Shown piece by piece: positions 32,814 through 41,715 of a stretch of DNA of 64,000 nucleotides. How positions within the stretch are numbered: position 1 is the stretch's first letter; the number at the start of each line of letters is the position of its first letter. Position numbers and translations under genes: made by a program. The notes below the pieces were generated by a model. That model saw only the letters and a list, made by a program, of their open reading frames with translations. It did no database searches and was not told the DNA's origin. Source of the stretch: CADEER01 sp965216585 (GTDB lineage: Bacteria; Desulfobacterota; Binatia; HRBIN30; CADEER01); the NCBI GenBank assembly GCA_965216585.1, contig CBDCGC010000003.1, positions 806,001 to 870,000 of the forward strand. The letters are read 5' to 3'.

Positions 32814-34423
32814 CACGGTGGCGTTCCCTTGCGCCGGCTTCCAGACTTCCTGACAAAGTGCCCGCTCTCGAAGTCCCGCATCGGACGAAACACCTGGTCG
32901 GCCCATCGAGCCTCATCGACTCCCAGAACCTCGGGCAGGAGCAGGTTGATCGGTGCGCGATCGTTCCGGTAGACACCAGCGCCTTCCGTCCCCGCCTGGC
33001 GAAATGCGAACATCGTCGAGTGCCGGGCAACCGAGTTGTACCGCCACTTGCCCGGACCCGTCCTGATGATGCGCGACCCGTGGTCACCGTGCACGATGAT
33101 GTTCACGTCGTTGAATCGATCGTTCGCTTCCATCCGCGCAAACAGCTCTTCAAGACGACTCAGAACACACTCGACTTGCTCGAAGTAGTATCGGTAGCGC
33201 AGCGCCCAGGCGGCAGCGTCGTTGCCTCCATCCCCGACATTGGCAAGCCACGAGTACGGATACGGGCGAAGGGTGCATTTCGAGTCGTACGCGTATGGGT
33301 AGTGCGGCAACATCACATGAGCAAAGTACATCTCCCCCGCCCGGATGCGAGGGATCTCCTCGATGAGCCGATCCAGCACCTCCATAGAAGCAAGTGGGCT
33401 CAAAAGGGGCACCGCGCGCCATCTACACAGATGGACACCGTGTCCGGCGAGTCGATTTCGACACGTCTCGTAGTGTCGCCTGACCCAGGAAACACTTGCT
33501 GAGAGTCGAGAATACGCGCCCAAGATCAACTTGCTCTTTTCGAGACTGTCGATCGCCAATGAAGCAATCGGATGCAGCGTGTTAGACCCGTAAGTCGAAC
33601 AGCCCTGAACACCCCCGATGGGCACTCCTTTCTCAGTCCGACAAAAATCCAGGTGATCCGACTGCAAGACGTGAATCCGGTATCCGCGCGACACCATCTC
33701 TCCAAAGTACTCGCTCTCACCGACATGACGGCGGGAAATTGGAAACGAACGGTGATCCATCGAAAAGCCGACAACACTGCCGAGCGAAGCGCGCGTAAAC
33801 CAACTGGCCGAGTAGGCCTTGCCAAACACGGTGAAGCCGCGATCGACAAAGAACCGTCGCAAGCGTGAGGCGTGGATGCCCCCCGGGTCGAGCTCGCCGG
33901 GGATACCGGCAACGCCAATCAGCTCGTCGAGCACGAGGTGCACCCAGGGCTTCAGCTCTCCGCGTCGGGGGCGAGTCTCATCGCGCCGAAAATCGGCCGC
34001 ATCCGGACCTCTGACCGGCAGGAGAATCGAGGAAAGCAGGATGACTCCGAAGACGACGCTGGTGAGCAGCGGCAGATGTGCGCGAAGGAGCGTTCCGGCA
34101 AGCAACGCCACTCCGAAACAGCGCCACCAGTAGTCGAGTCCGGAAAACGCACCCGCGTGTACGTCGAAGAAAAGCGCCATCAGCGTCGCGTAGACGGGTA
34201 CGCGCGAGTAGTTTCCCCAACCCTTGGCAAGCCACGCCAGGGGCACGGCGACAATACAGGCGGCGGCGATACAGGCGAGACTCTCGGGAGCGAAGACGGG
34301 GTACTGTTCGCGGCGCAAGAAGATCACCAAGGAGGCGATCAGCAACAATGCGAGTGGCCCGACCGCAGACGGCGACGGCAACCATCGACGGCGAAGCGGT
34401 GACTCAACCACCGGCCGAACCAT
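32813..34423 (-). CDS. membrane sulfatase/alkaline-phosphatase superfamily protein, paralogue 2
   Basis: The 536-residue protein is built like its neighbours: four or five N-terminal membrane helices, then WVHLVLDELIGVAGIPGEL, the nucleophile-region equivalent YSASWFTRASLGSVVGF, GEMYFAHVMLPHYPYAY and IIVHGDHGSRII. The best start is the ATG at 34423 with GAGGGG upstream; a GTG two codons earlier is also possible. It is more diverged from paralogues 3 and 4 than they are from each other. It overlaps the start of paralogue 1 by one base. Confidence 0.85.
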   Translation of the reverse strand: MVRPVVESPLRRRWLPSPSAVGPLALLLIASLVIFLRREQYPVFAPESLACIAAACIVAVPLAWLAKGWGNYSRVPVYATLMALFFDVHAGAFSGLDYWWRCFGVALLAGTLLRAHLPLLTSVVFGVILLSSILLPVRGPDAADFRRDETRPRRGELKPWVHLVLDELIGVAGIPGELDPGGIHASRLRRFFVDRGFTVFGKAYSASWFTRASLGSVVGFSMDHRSFPISRRHVGESEYFGEMVSRGYRIHVLQSDHLDFCRTEKGVPIGGVQGCSTYGSNTLHPIASLAIDSLEKSKLILGAYSRLSASVSWVRRHYETCRNRLAGHGVHLCRWRAVPLLSPLASMEVLDRLIEEIPRIRAGEMYFAHVMLPHYPYAYDSKCTLRPYPYSWLANVGDGGNDAAAWALRYRYYFEQVECVLSRLEELFARMEANDRFNDVNIIVHGDHGSRIIRTGPGKWRYNSVARHSTMFAFRQAGTEGAGVYRNDRAPINLLLPEVLGVDEARWADQVFRPMRDFESGHFVRKSGSRRKGTPP

Positions 34424-34449
34424 GCGCACCCCTCATCGCGTCCACGCGC

Positions 34450-36102
34450 CTACTTCCCACCGCCGTTCACGGTGGCGATCACACGACCGCCCTCGAAATC
34501 AGGCATCGGTACGAAGGTTCGGTTGTCCATGAAGACCTCGGGGACGCCGGACCAGTCGGCAAGGCCGCGCCCGGGTACACCCAACACTTCGGGCAGGAGC
34601 ACGTTGATCGGCGCCCGGTCCCGCAGGTATCTGCCCTTGGCGGGCGCGCCCGCTCGGTGAAACGCGAACAGAGTGGCGTGCTTGTCGAGGTGGTTGCCCG
34701 GAGGACCGCCCTGGCCGAAGAGGCCCCCCTGAGCGATGCGGGATCCGTGGTCTCCCTGAACGATCACATGCGCGCCACTCCAGCGGCCGTTCGCATCCAT
34801 CGCTTCCAGAAGAGTCGCCAAGCGACGGAGCGTGCACTGCACTTGCTCGATATACAGTCCATAGCGCCGCCTGCGCTCCTCGCCGATGTCCCCACCAACA
34901 AAGACAGGGCCCAGCCATTCGGCCGGGTGCGGGCGCACGCCGCACTCTGCGTCAAAGGCGTAGGGGTAGTGCGGCTGCAACAGGTGCGCGAAGTACAGGT
35001 GCCCCGGCTCGGCGTTGGCGAGGTCAACCGCCAGTCGCTCGAAGACCGGCGTCACTGCGATCGAGCTCAGACGCGGCGCCCTCTGGATCTCCGGTAGGCC
35101 AAGCCTCTCACCGCGAGGGCTCGCCTGAACGTCGACATACCAGCTTTGCAACTCGTCCAGCACGAACGAAAGCCGAGAGAACATTCCCAAGATCAAACCG
35201 ACCTTGTTGGCCATCGGCAACGGTGACGATCCGATCAACGCCGGGTGCTCGAGAATGTACGTGCGGCAACTCTGCACCCCCGGCACCGGCTCGCCCTTCT
35301 GGGAAAGACAAAATCCAAGGTAGTCGGATTGATCGACGTGGATCTGATATCCGCGTCGCGCCATCTCGGTGAAGTAGGCGGTTGCCCCGAGACGCTCCTC
35401 GGACCTCGTACGCGACAGCCTTTCGCTGATCGCATCGGGGTCGGCCTGAAAATCCATCATCGTGCCGATCGACAGGCGGGATTCGGTGCTCATCGAATAC
35501 GCCTTGCCGTAGACGTCAAATCCCCGGTCGAGGAAGAAGCGCTTCCAGGATTCTGCGTGCAAGCGATCGGGGTCGACCTCGGCCGGCAGTCCCTCGATGC
35601 CGATGAACTCGTCCATAATGAGATGAACGACCGGCGGCAGAGTGCGGTCGGCCGGCGCGACATTCTCGAGGGCGAAGTTGTCTTGGCGAGTGTCGCTGAC
35701 CGGCATCACCATCGACGAAACGAGAACGGTGCCGACGACGAAGGAGAGAAACTGGGCGATCAAGGGGCGGTGCCGATACCCGAGATAGAGCAGAAAGCAC
35801 CAGATCAACGTCGGATAGAGGATCTGCAACAACCTCGTCGCGGCGCCCCGCGAGAACTGGAACTGTATGTCGATGAAAAGAGTGGTCAGCGCGGCGAGAA
35901 TGGGTAGGCGCAGGTGATCTCCGAACGACGCACCCAACGCGGCGAGCACCAGCCCTAGCGCCGCAAACACAGCCATGCAGAGCAGCGATTCCGGCAAGAG
36001 CAATGGATACTTCTGGTGGCGAAAAAAGATCACCAGCGGTGTCACGAGGAGGAGCGATGGCGCCAGCCAATTCGCCAACCTCGACCAGGGATCTCGATCC
36101 AT
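34450..36102 (-). CDS. membrane sulfatase/alkaline-phosphatase superfamily protein, paralogue 3
   Basis: The 550-residue protein has N-terminal membrane helices beginning LAPSLLLVTPLVIFFRHQKYP, then PPVVHLIMDEFIGIEGLPAEV, YSMSTESRLSIGTMMDF, HLYFAHLLQPHYPYAFDAEC and VIVQGDHGSRIA. The His before GDHG is replaced by Gln here, unlike in the other three (HGDHG). A GTG start at 36120 is an alternative that would begin two bases from the stop of paralogue 4. It is closely similar to paralogue 4 throughout, suggesting recent duplication. Confidence 0.85.
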   Translation of the reverse strand: MDRDPWSRLANWLAPSLLLVTPLVIFFRHQKYPLLLPESLLCMAVFAALGLVLAALGASFGDHLRLPILAALTTLFIDIQFQFSRGAATRLLQILYPTLIWCFLLYLGYRHRPLIAQFLSFVVGTVLVSSMVMPVSDTRQDNFALENVAPADRTLPPVVHLIMDEFIGIEGLPAEVDPDRLHAESWKRFFLDRGFDVYGKAYSMSTESRLSIGTMMDFQADPDAISERLSRTRSEERLGATAYFTEMARRGYQIHVDQSDYLGFCLSQKGEPVPGVQSCRTYILEHPALIGSSPLPMANKVGLILGMFSRLSFVLDELQSWYVDVQASPRGERLGLPEIQRAPRLSSIAVTPVFERLAVDLANAEPGHLYFAHLLQPHYPYAFDAECGVRPHPAEWLGPVFVGGDIGEERRRRYGLYIEQVQCTLRRLATLLEAMDANGRWSGAHVIVQGDHGSRIAQGGLFGQGGPPGNHLDKHATLFAFHRAGAPAKGRYLRDRAPINVLLPEVLGVPGRGLADWSGVPEVFMDNRTFVPMPDFEGGRVIATVNGGGK

Positions 36103-36121
36103 GCCCAAACCAGCCTGCACG

Positions 36122-37765
36122 CTATCTCGTTTGCTCCCCGGCGCCCCGATCGATCACCTCGCCATTGACGAAATCGGGCAACGGAGCAAACGCTCGATTG
36201 TTGAGGAAGATCTCCGTAACGCCGGACCAGCTCGCCAGCCCCGAGCCGTCCACTCCGAGGACTTCGGGGAGGAGGACATTGATCGGGGCCCGTTCGAGCG
36301 AGTAGGACCCCTTGCCCGATGAACCCGCGCGGTGAAAGGCAAAGAGCGAAGAATGCTTGTCCAGGATGTTGGACGGCGGTCCGCGGCTGAAGAACCCCCC
36401 CAATGAGATGCGCGAGCCGTGATCGCCGTGGATGATGACGTGGGCGCCCCGCAGGCGATCGGTTTCGTGCATGGCGTCGAGCACCTGGGCCAAACGTTCG
36501 AGCGTGCAGTGCACCTGCTCCAGGTAGTGCTCGTAGCGAACCTTTCGTCTGCCCGTGTTGTTCCCGCGAGCGAACACCGGAGTGAGCCACTGGCTCGGCT
36601 CCGGGCGCACCGAGCAGTCCCTCCGGTAGGCGTAGGAGTAGTGGGGAAGCAGCAGATGGGCCAGATAGGCGTGGCCGGGTTCGATCTCCGCGAGATCCCG
36701 AGCCAGCCGATCGAAGACTGGCATGACCGCGATCGGGCTCAGGCGCGGTGCTTTCTTGATCTGGGGCAAACCGAATCGCTTGCCGACCGGGCCCGCCTGC
36801 AAGGCGAGATAGCGGTCCCGCAATGCGTTGAGCCCATGCGAGAGCCGCGAGTACATTCCGAGCATGAGAGCGACTTTGTTGAGGATGGGCATCGGTGACG
36901 ACGAGATCAGCGCCGGGTGTTCGAGAACGTAGGTAAAGCAGCTCTGCACCCCCGGCAACGGCGCGTTCTGCCAATCCCGACAGAACCCCAACTGGTCGGT
37001 CTGGTAGACGTGGATTTGGTAACCGCGGCGTACCAGCTCGTTGAAGTACTCGGTCTCGGCCAACCGCTTCTTGAATCGCGCCCGCGGCAATCGCCCCTGC
37101 ACGACAGCCGGATCGACGGTGAAGTCGAAAGCGGTCCCGATCGACAATCGGGTGTTCATGGTGACTGAATACGCCTTGCCGTAGACATCGAAACCGCGAT
37201 CGATGAAGAAATCTCTCAGCCAATTCGCCTCGACGCGATCTGGATCGACTTCCCGCGGTAGGCCTTCCACACCGATGAGCTCGTCGAGAATGAGGTGAAC
37301 GACCGGCGGCAGCGCAGAGCTCGGCGGCGGCAGATCATCGACTTCAAAGGTTCGGTGGCTGGTGTCGCTCACTGGAAAGGCGAGTGACGTCAGCAAGATC
37401 GTGCCAAACACGAGACAGACGATCTTGGCCAGTTGCCGCCGCAACAGCGTCGCAACCGCCAGCGCCGCGAGAAAGTACCAGCCCAACCTCCCCAGATTGA
37501 GATCGGTGAACTGCACGTCGGCAAAAAACACGACCAACCCGGCGAGCATCGGAACTCGAACGAAATCCCCCGAGGCTACCCCGAGGGCCGCGAGAACCAA
37601 ACCGATCACAGCGAAGATGCCAAAGCAGATCAGCGCTTCCGTGCCCGACAAGAGGTATTGCTGGTGGCGAAAGAAGATCACCAGCGGCGTGACCAACAAG
37701 ATCGCGGGCGCCGCCCATTCGGCAAGATTGTCCGCTACACCTCGGCCGGTCTTCTCCTGTGACAT
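36122..37765 (-). CDS. membrane sulfatase/alkaline-phosphatase superfamily protein, paralogue 4
   Basis: The 547-residue protein is the first gene of the four-gene array and presumably nearest the promoter. N-terminal helices (AAPAILLVTPLVIFFRHQQY onward) are followed by PPVVHLILDELIGVEGLPREV, YSVTMNTRLSIGTAFDF, HAYLAHLLLPHYSYAY and VIIHGDHGSRIS. The C-terminal motif APINVLLPEVLGV, shared by all paralogues, ends the domain. The architecture resembles LTA-synthase and phosphoethanolamine-transferase enzymes (membrane anchor plus periplasmic catalytic domain) more than soluble sulfatases, but the reaction is unknown. Confidence 0.85.
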   Translation of the reverse strand: MSQEKTGRGVADNLAEWAAPAILLVTPLVIFFRHQQYLLSGTEALICFGIFAVIGLVLAALGVASGDFVRVPMLAGLVVFFADVQFTDLNLGRLGWYFLAALAVATLLRRQLAKIVCLVFGTILLTSLAFPVSDTSHRTFEVDDLPPPSSALPPVVHLILDELIGVEGLPREVDPDRVEANWLRDFFIDRGFDVYGKAYSVTMNTRLSIGTAFDFTVDPAVVQGRLPRARFKKRLAETEYFNELVRRGYQIHVYQTDQLGFCRDWQNAPLPGVQSCFTYVLEHPALISSSPMPILNKVALMLGMYSRLSHGLNALRDRYLALQAGPVGKRFGLPQIKKAPRLSPIAVMPVFDRLARDLAEIEPGHAYLAHLLLPHYSYAYRRDCSVRPEPSQWLTPVFARGNNTGRRKVRYEHYLEQVHCTLERLAQVLDAMHETDRLRGAHVIIHGDHGSRISLGGFFSRGPPSNILDKHSSLFAFHRAGSSGKGSYSLERAPINVLLPEVLGVDGSGLASWSGVTEIFLNNRAFAPLPDFVNGEVIDRGAGEQTR

Positions 37766-37932
37766 CGAGCTAGTTCGAGGGACTTCAGGGGGATCAACGG
37801 ACTAGCAGCCCGGCGACCCAGATCGCCAAACGCACCGGCCGCCTCCCGAATTCCGGCGCGCACGCTCTACGTACGCGGTTTCCGTATCACTAGCAAAGGC
37901 ACACTCGAAACCGGCCACCTAGCGAGGCACCC

Positions 37933-39129
37933 TCAGGCGGCCGCTCTTTCGCGCGGCGTGAAAACCACGGGGAGGTGCGCCAGTCCCTGCGTCAGCGCCG
38001 TGACACCGGGTTTCGGCTTTGCTCCCGGTGCCAATCGCAGGTCGGGCATGCGCTGCAGAACCTGTTCGAACGCAACCTTCATCTCCAAGCGGGCCAGGTT
38101 CGCTCCCATACAAAAGTGCGGACCAAAACCGAACGAGAGATGATCGTTGGGGTTGCGCTCGATGTCGAAGATATCGGGATTGGCAAAGGCATCTTCGTCG
38201 CGGTTGGCCGATGGATAGACGATGAGCACCTGATCTCCCTCGCGAATCTTCTTGCCGCGCAACTCGACGTCCTGGGTCGCGGTGCGGCGGAAGAAGCGAA
38301 TGACGGAAGTCCAGCGCAACATCTCCTCGATCGCCGACGGCAGGAGACTCGGGTTTGCCGCCAGCCGCGCCTGTACCTCGGGGTTCTCCATCAGAGTCTG
38401 CATGCCGCGCGCAATCGAGTTGCGCGTCGTCTCGTTGCCGGCGGTGATGAGGAGAACGCAGAACATCACGAGCTCGTTGTCTTCGAGACTCTCGTCGCTG
38501 GAGTGCAACACTCCCTCGGATTCCGCAGCAACCAGGGCTGAGATCATGTCGCCACAGGGATTGCGTCGGCGGTCTTCGAGGGCCTCGAGAATGACGGCGG
38601 AGAACTCCGTAAACGCCTGTGTCGCACGCGTCAGGGTAGCTTCGTCGACGGCGCCGTTGGCCTCGAACATCTCATCCGTCCAGCGGCGAAAGTCATCGAG
38701 GTTGGCGTCGTCGAAACCGACCATATGGGCGATGATACGCATCGGTAGCGGCACGGCGATGTCCTCGACGAAATCGCATTCACCACGCTCGATGACCTCG
38801 TCGATCGACTCGGCCATGAAGCGCTTGATCAGCGGCGTCAGCGGTTCGACGACGCGCGGCGTGAAGCCGCGGCTGAGGATGTTGCGCATCTCGAGATGCT
38901 GCGGATCGTCCTGGGCGATCAACGAGAGCGGCGGATCGGCGTTGAGCAGCACGCCGTGGCGGTTGCAGAACAGACTCGGAGTTCGCGACACGTAGCGCAC
39001 GTCCTCGTAGCGCGTGACCAACCACGTGTTGTTCTTCTCGTCCCACCAAACCGGCTCTTCGCGGCGCAGTCGCCGCATGGCTTCGTGCTGATCGCCGATA
39101 TCCTGCTCGAGATCCATGATGTCGTACAT
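37933..39129 (-). CDS. cytochrome P450
   Basis: The 398-residue soluble bacterial P450 has the I-helix oxygen-activation motif AGNETT (230-235), the ExxR pair at E269-R272 in EEMLRW, and the heme loop FGFGPHFCMG with the thiolate ligand Cys340. The AGNETTRNSI sequence resembles actinobacterial steroid- and lipid-oxidising families (CYP125/142-like), but the family cannot be fixed by eye. No ferredoxin gene is adjacent. The start has a GGGAGAATCAAG region. It lies 34 bp downstream of the TetR gene and is probably controlled by the triple operator upstream of that gene. Confidence 0.95.
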   Translation of the reverse strand: MYDIMDLEQDIGDQHEAMRRLRREEPVWWDEKNNTWLVTRYEDVRYVSRTPSLFCNRHGVLLNADPPLSLIAQDDPQHLEMRNILSRGFTPRVVEPLTPLIKRFMAESIDEVIERGECDFVEDIAVPLPMRIIAHMVGFDDANLDDFRRWTDEMFEANGAVDEATLTRATQAFTEFSAVILEALEDRRRNPCGDMISALVAAESEGVLHSSDESLEDNELVMFCVLLITAGNETTRNSIARGMQTLMENPEVQARLAANPSLLPSAIEEMLRWTSVIRFFRRTATQDVELRGKKIREGDQVLIVYPSANRDEDAFANPDIFDIERNPNDHLSFGFGPHFCMGANLARLEMKVAFEQVLQRMPDLRLAPGAKPKPGVTALTQGLAHLPVVFTPRERAAA

Positions 39130-39163
39130 CTCTTGATTCTCCCGTTCTCTTTCCGCACCCCGT

Positions 39164-39775
39164 TCAGGGCGCGATTCCGCGTACGAAAACGTCCACCGCG
39201 TGGTGAAGCGTCGTCTTCAACTCCGATTCCGGCGCTCCCAAGCGCAGCAACAACAATCCGAAAACACCCGGCAGAAACGCCACCGACAACTCGCTCGGCA
39301 TGAGGTCGGCGCGAATGTCGCCACGCTGCTGGGCTGCGTCGAAGAACGACGTCAGGCCGGTAAACAGCGGCGCGCCGTTCTCGAGCTCTTCGACATGGCG
39401 GCTGACCACCGACAATGCCTCGCGCAAAATCGCGGGCTCTTCCCGGCGCACGGTCTGCAGCAAAATGTCTACGGCGCCGCGAAAAAACGGACGCGGAGCT
39501 TCCGCCGTCAGATCCGCCAATTGCCGCGCCACGGCTTCTTGTAGCCGCTCGACGTACTCGAGGAGAACGTGATCCTTGGTCGGGTAGTGGTTGTAGAACG
39601 TGCCGCGCGCCACGCCAGCCCGGCGAATGATGTCTTCGATTTGCGCCGCGGCGACGCCATTCCTGCCGAATTCGTCCATCGCCGCATCGTAGAGACGCCG
39701 CCGCGTCGCCAGGCGCTGCTCGGTGCGCGCGCTCGGCGGAGTCACCTCGCCGTTGCCCGATTCTTGCCGGATCAT
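39164..39775 (-). CDS. TetR family regulator of the P450 gene
   Basis: The 203-residue protein has an N-terminal HTH (RRRLYDAAMDEFGRNGVAAAQIEDIIRRAGVARGTFYNHYPTKD, about 24-68) and an all-helical ligand domain. Two ATG codons are available: 39781, inside the operator, and 39775, directly abutting it. I chose the inner one; no Shine-Dalgarno is visible for either because the operator occupies that space, so translation may be weak or leaderless. It is co-transcribed with the P450 and very likely autoregulated. Confidence 0.9.
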   Translation of the reverse strand: MIRQESGNGEVTPPSARTEQRLATRRRLYDAAMDEFGRNGVAAAQIEDIIRRAGVARGTFYNHYPTKDHVLLEYVERLQEAVARQLADLTAEAPRPFFRGAVDILLQTVRREEPAILREALSVVSRHVEELENGAPLFTGLTSFFDAAQQRGDIRADLMPSELSVAFLPGVFGLLLLRLGAPESELKTTLHHAVDVFVRGIAP

Positions 39776-39813
39776 TGACATTCGTCAGTGACATACGTCA
39801 CTGACGAATGTCA
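39776..39813. promoter_or_regulatory. triple TGAC-N4-GTCA operator
   Basis: A perfect inverted repeat has 17-nt arms: TGACATTCGTCAGTGAC (39776-39792) and its reverse complement (39797-39813), with spacer ATAC. It resolves into three overlapping palindromes at a 13-bp period: TGACATTCGTCA (39776-39787), TGACATACGTCA (39789-39800) and TGACGAATGTCA (39802-39813). It touches the TetR start codon, so binding should block initiation of the TetR-P450 operon. Multiple sites could bind several dimers cooperatively. Confidence 0.85.
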
Positions 39814-39991
39814 GTCAAGTGATCGTTTTGCCCTGCGATGCCCCGAATTGACAAGCACATTCGAAATGCAACGCTGTCCAACCGTATGACGTTCCACCGT
39901 TTCGCCAAGGTCTACGGCCCGTCGGCTGGTGGAAGTTGCACGCAATCCATGACCGGCGTTGCCCGCCTCGGCCACCCACTTCGTTCCTTCC

Positions 39992-41677
39992 ATGCCAGCT
40001 AATCCGCATACCTCGGGCGACGAGTCGACCTCCTGGCCGGAACTCGTACTGGCGGCCGCCATGTTCATCGCTCTTTTCACTTGGCTCAATCGCGATTGGA
40101 TCGCGCGCGCAACGACTTCGGTCGCCTTGACCAGTCCCAACGGCCTGGCCGACGGCCAACTGATCGTCTGGGTGTTGCACTGGATCGCCCACAGTCTGCG
40201 CACAGATCCAAGCTCGATTTGGGATGCACCGATCAACTATCCCGAGCCAGCACAGCTCACCGGCTCCGAGCATTTCGGCACCGCCCAGCTCGCCTACTTT
40301 CCCCTTGAAGCGTTCACCGGCAATCCGCTGCAGGCGGCCAACTACACCGCCATCGTCACCTACCCGCTCACCGCGTTCGCCACCTACGTCATGGTGCGTA
40401 GCCTGGGCGCGCGACCTCTCGCCGCGGCGTTCGCCGGCTTTTCCCTGGCGCTCGGCCCGATGCAAGTTCCCGGCAACCTCCACATCCTGCAACTGCTGCC
40501 GCTCTTTTACCCTCTCTGCGCACTCTCACTCCACCGATTGCGCCGGCGCCCTCATCCCGGCAACGCCGCCCTTTTCTTCACCGCCTACCTGGCGGGCCTG
40601 TTCAGCTCCTTCTACACGGCGTCGTTGCTGACCGTCTTCGTCGCCGTCTGGACTTGCGTCGAAATCTGGCGGCCCGGCGATCGTTGGCGCTTCGCCCTGC
40701 TCGGTGGTGCAGCAGCAGCAGCAGCCATCGTCGTTTTTGGGATTGCGGCGAAGCCGTACTTCCTGCGCTCCGGTGAAGCCGCCGCCACCGCACACGTCTT
40801 GTACGTTCCGTTGCCGCGCGCCTTGCAGCATCTGCGCAACCTGCTCAGCGGAGATCCGCAAGGTGTTGCTATCGCCTCCACCATCCTGTCCGTGCTCGGC
40901 CTGAGCGCCTGGCGACACTCCCGCTTCCGCGCCTACGTCTTCGGCACCTGCGCACTGGTGGCGATCGGATGCGCGGTGACCCTCGGCATTTTCCAACACC
41001 TGGCGCTCGCCGACATCCCGGGACCTGCCGGATCTCTGGCATCGCTGGCGGGCAGGTTCTTTCGCATCTTCCCGCGCGGATTCATCCTGGTCGGTTTCGC
41101 CTTCGCCGTGCTCGGCGCATTGGGCCTGGAAAACGCGGGTCTGCGTTGGCCACGCCTTGGACCCCTTCTCTGCATTCTCGCCATCACCTGCGTCCTCGCT
41201 GGCCGCGGGCCATTGCTCGCCCGGCCCGTGATTCGCGACGTCACCGCCTTCACCACTCAGAAAGCCGCACTGCGCGAGGTCCGCCGCATCGTTCACGCCT
41301 CCCCGGGTGGCAGCTTGGTGGAGCTACCGCGAAGACTCCAGCGGAAAACCTACGATGCCCGCGCCATGGCAAACCAGATCGTGCACGGTATTCCGATCAT
41401 CACCGGCCACACCGGTTACCTCCCGGCCAAACGCCAGCGAGTCGACGAGCTCCTCGGGCAACCCTACGAACGCGCGGTGCTCGACTCCCTGATCGACCTC
41501 ACGGAGTTGCGCTGGATTCTCGTTCAACCAAAGGGCAGCCCGCTGAGGCCGCAAGAGCGAAAAATCGTGTTGGGTCAACTGGATCGATCCAACGCAGTCA
41601 CGGCTCGCCATCAAATCGATGACCTGCTGCTGCTCGAAATCGCCCCGTCTGAATCCCGAGATTCACTTCACCCGTAG
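39992..41677 (+). CDS. polytopic membrane protein, putative GT-C-type glycosyltransferase
   Basis: The protein has about 560 residues with roughly ten hydrophobic segments (first about 17-35; others between 110 and 410) and a C-terminal soluble domain of about 150 residues. The overall pattern resembles YfhO/GT-C glycosyltransferases that use polyprenyl-phosphate sugars, but no catalytic motif is certain. Loops such as NYPEPAQLTGSEHFGTAQL between the early helices are plausible acceptor-facing segments. The start at 39992 is ambiguous with an ATG 11 codons earlier. It is convergent with the spermidine-synthase-like membrane protein. Confidence 0.6.
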   Translation: MPANPHTSGDESTSWPELVLAAAMFIALFTWLNRDWIARATTSVALTSPNGLADGQLIVWVLHWIAHSLRTDPSSIWDAPINYPEPAQLTGSEHFGTAQLAYFPLEAFTGNPLQAANYTAIVTYPLTAFATYVMVRSLGARPLAAAFAGFSLALGPMQVPGNLHILQLLPLFYPLCALSLHRLRRRPHPGNAALFFTAYLAGLFSSFYTASLLTVFVAVWTCVEIWRPGDRWRFALLGGAAAAAAIVVFGIAAKPYFLRSGEAAATAHVLYVPLPRALQHLRNLLSGDPQGVAIASTILSVLGLSAWRHSRFRAYVFGTCALVAIGCAVTLGIFQHLALADIPGPAGSLASLAGRFFRIFPRGFILVGFAFAVLGALGLENAGLRWPRLGPLLCILAITCVLAGRGPLLARPVIRDVTAFTTQKAALREVRRIVHASPGGSLVELPRRLQRKTYDARAMANQIVHGIPIITGHTGYLPAKRQRVDELLGQPYERAVLDSLIDLTELRWILVQPKGSPLRPQERKIVLGQLDRSNAVTARHQIDDLLLLEIAPSESRDSLHP

Positions 41678-41715
41678 ACTTCGACCGTTGCCCCGCCCTC
41701 GAGTGACGAGCGACA

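Noticed and set aside
31206..37765. Canonical arylsulfatases
   Set aside because: No C/S-x-P-x-R formylglycine signature is visible in any of the four, and all carry N-terminal membrane helices.
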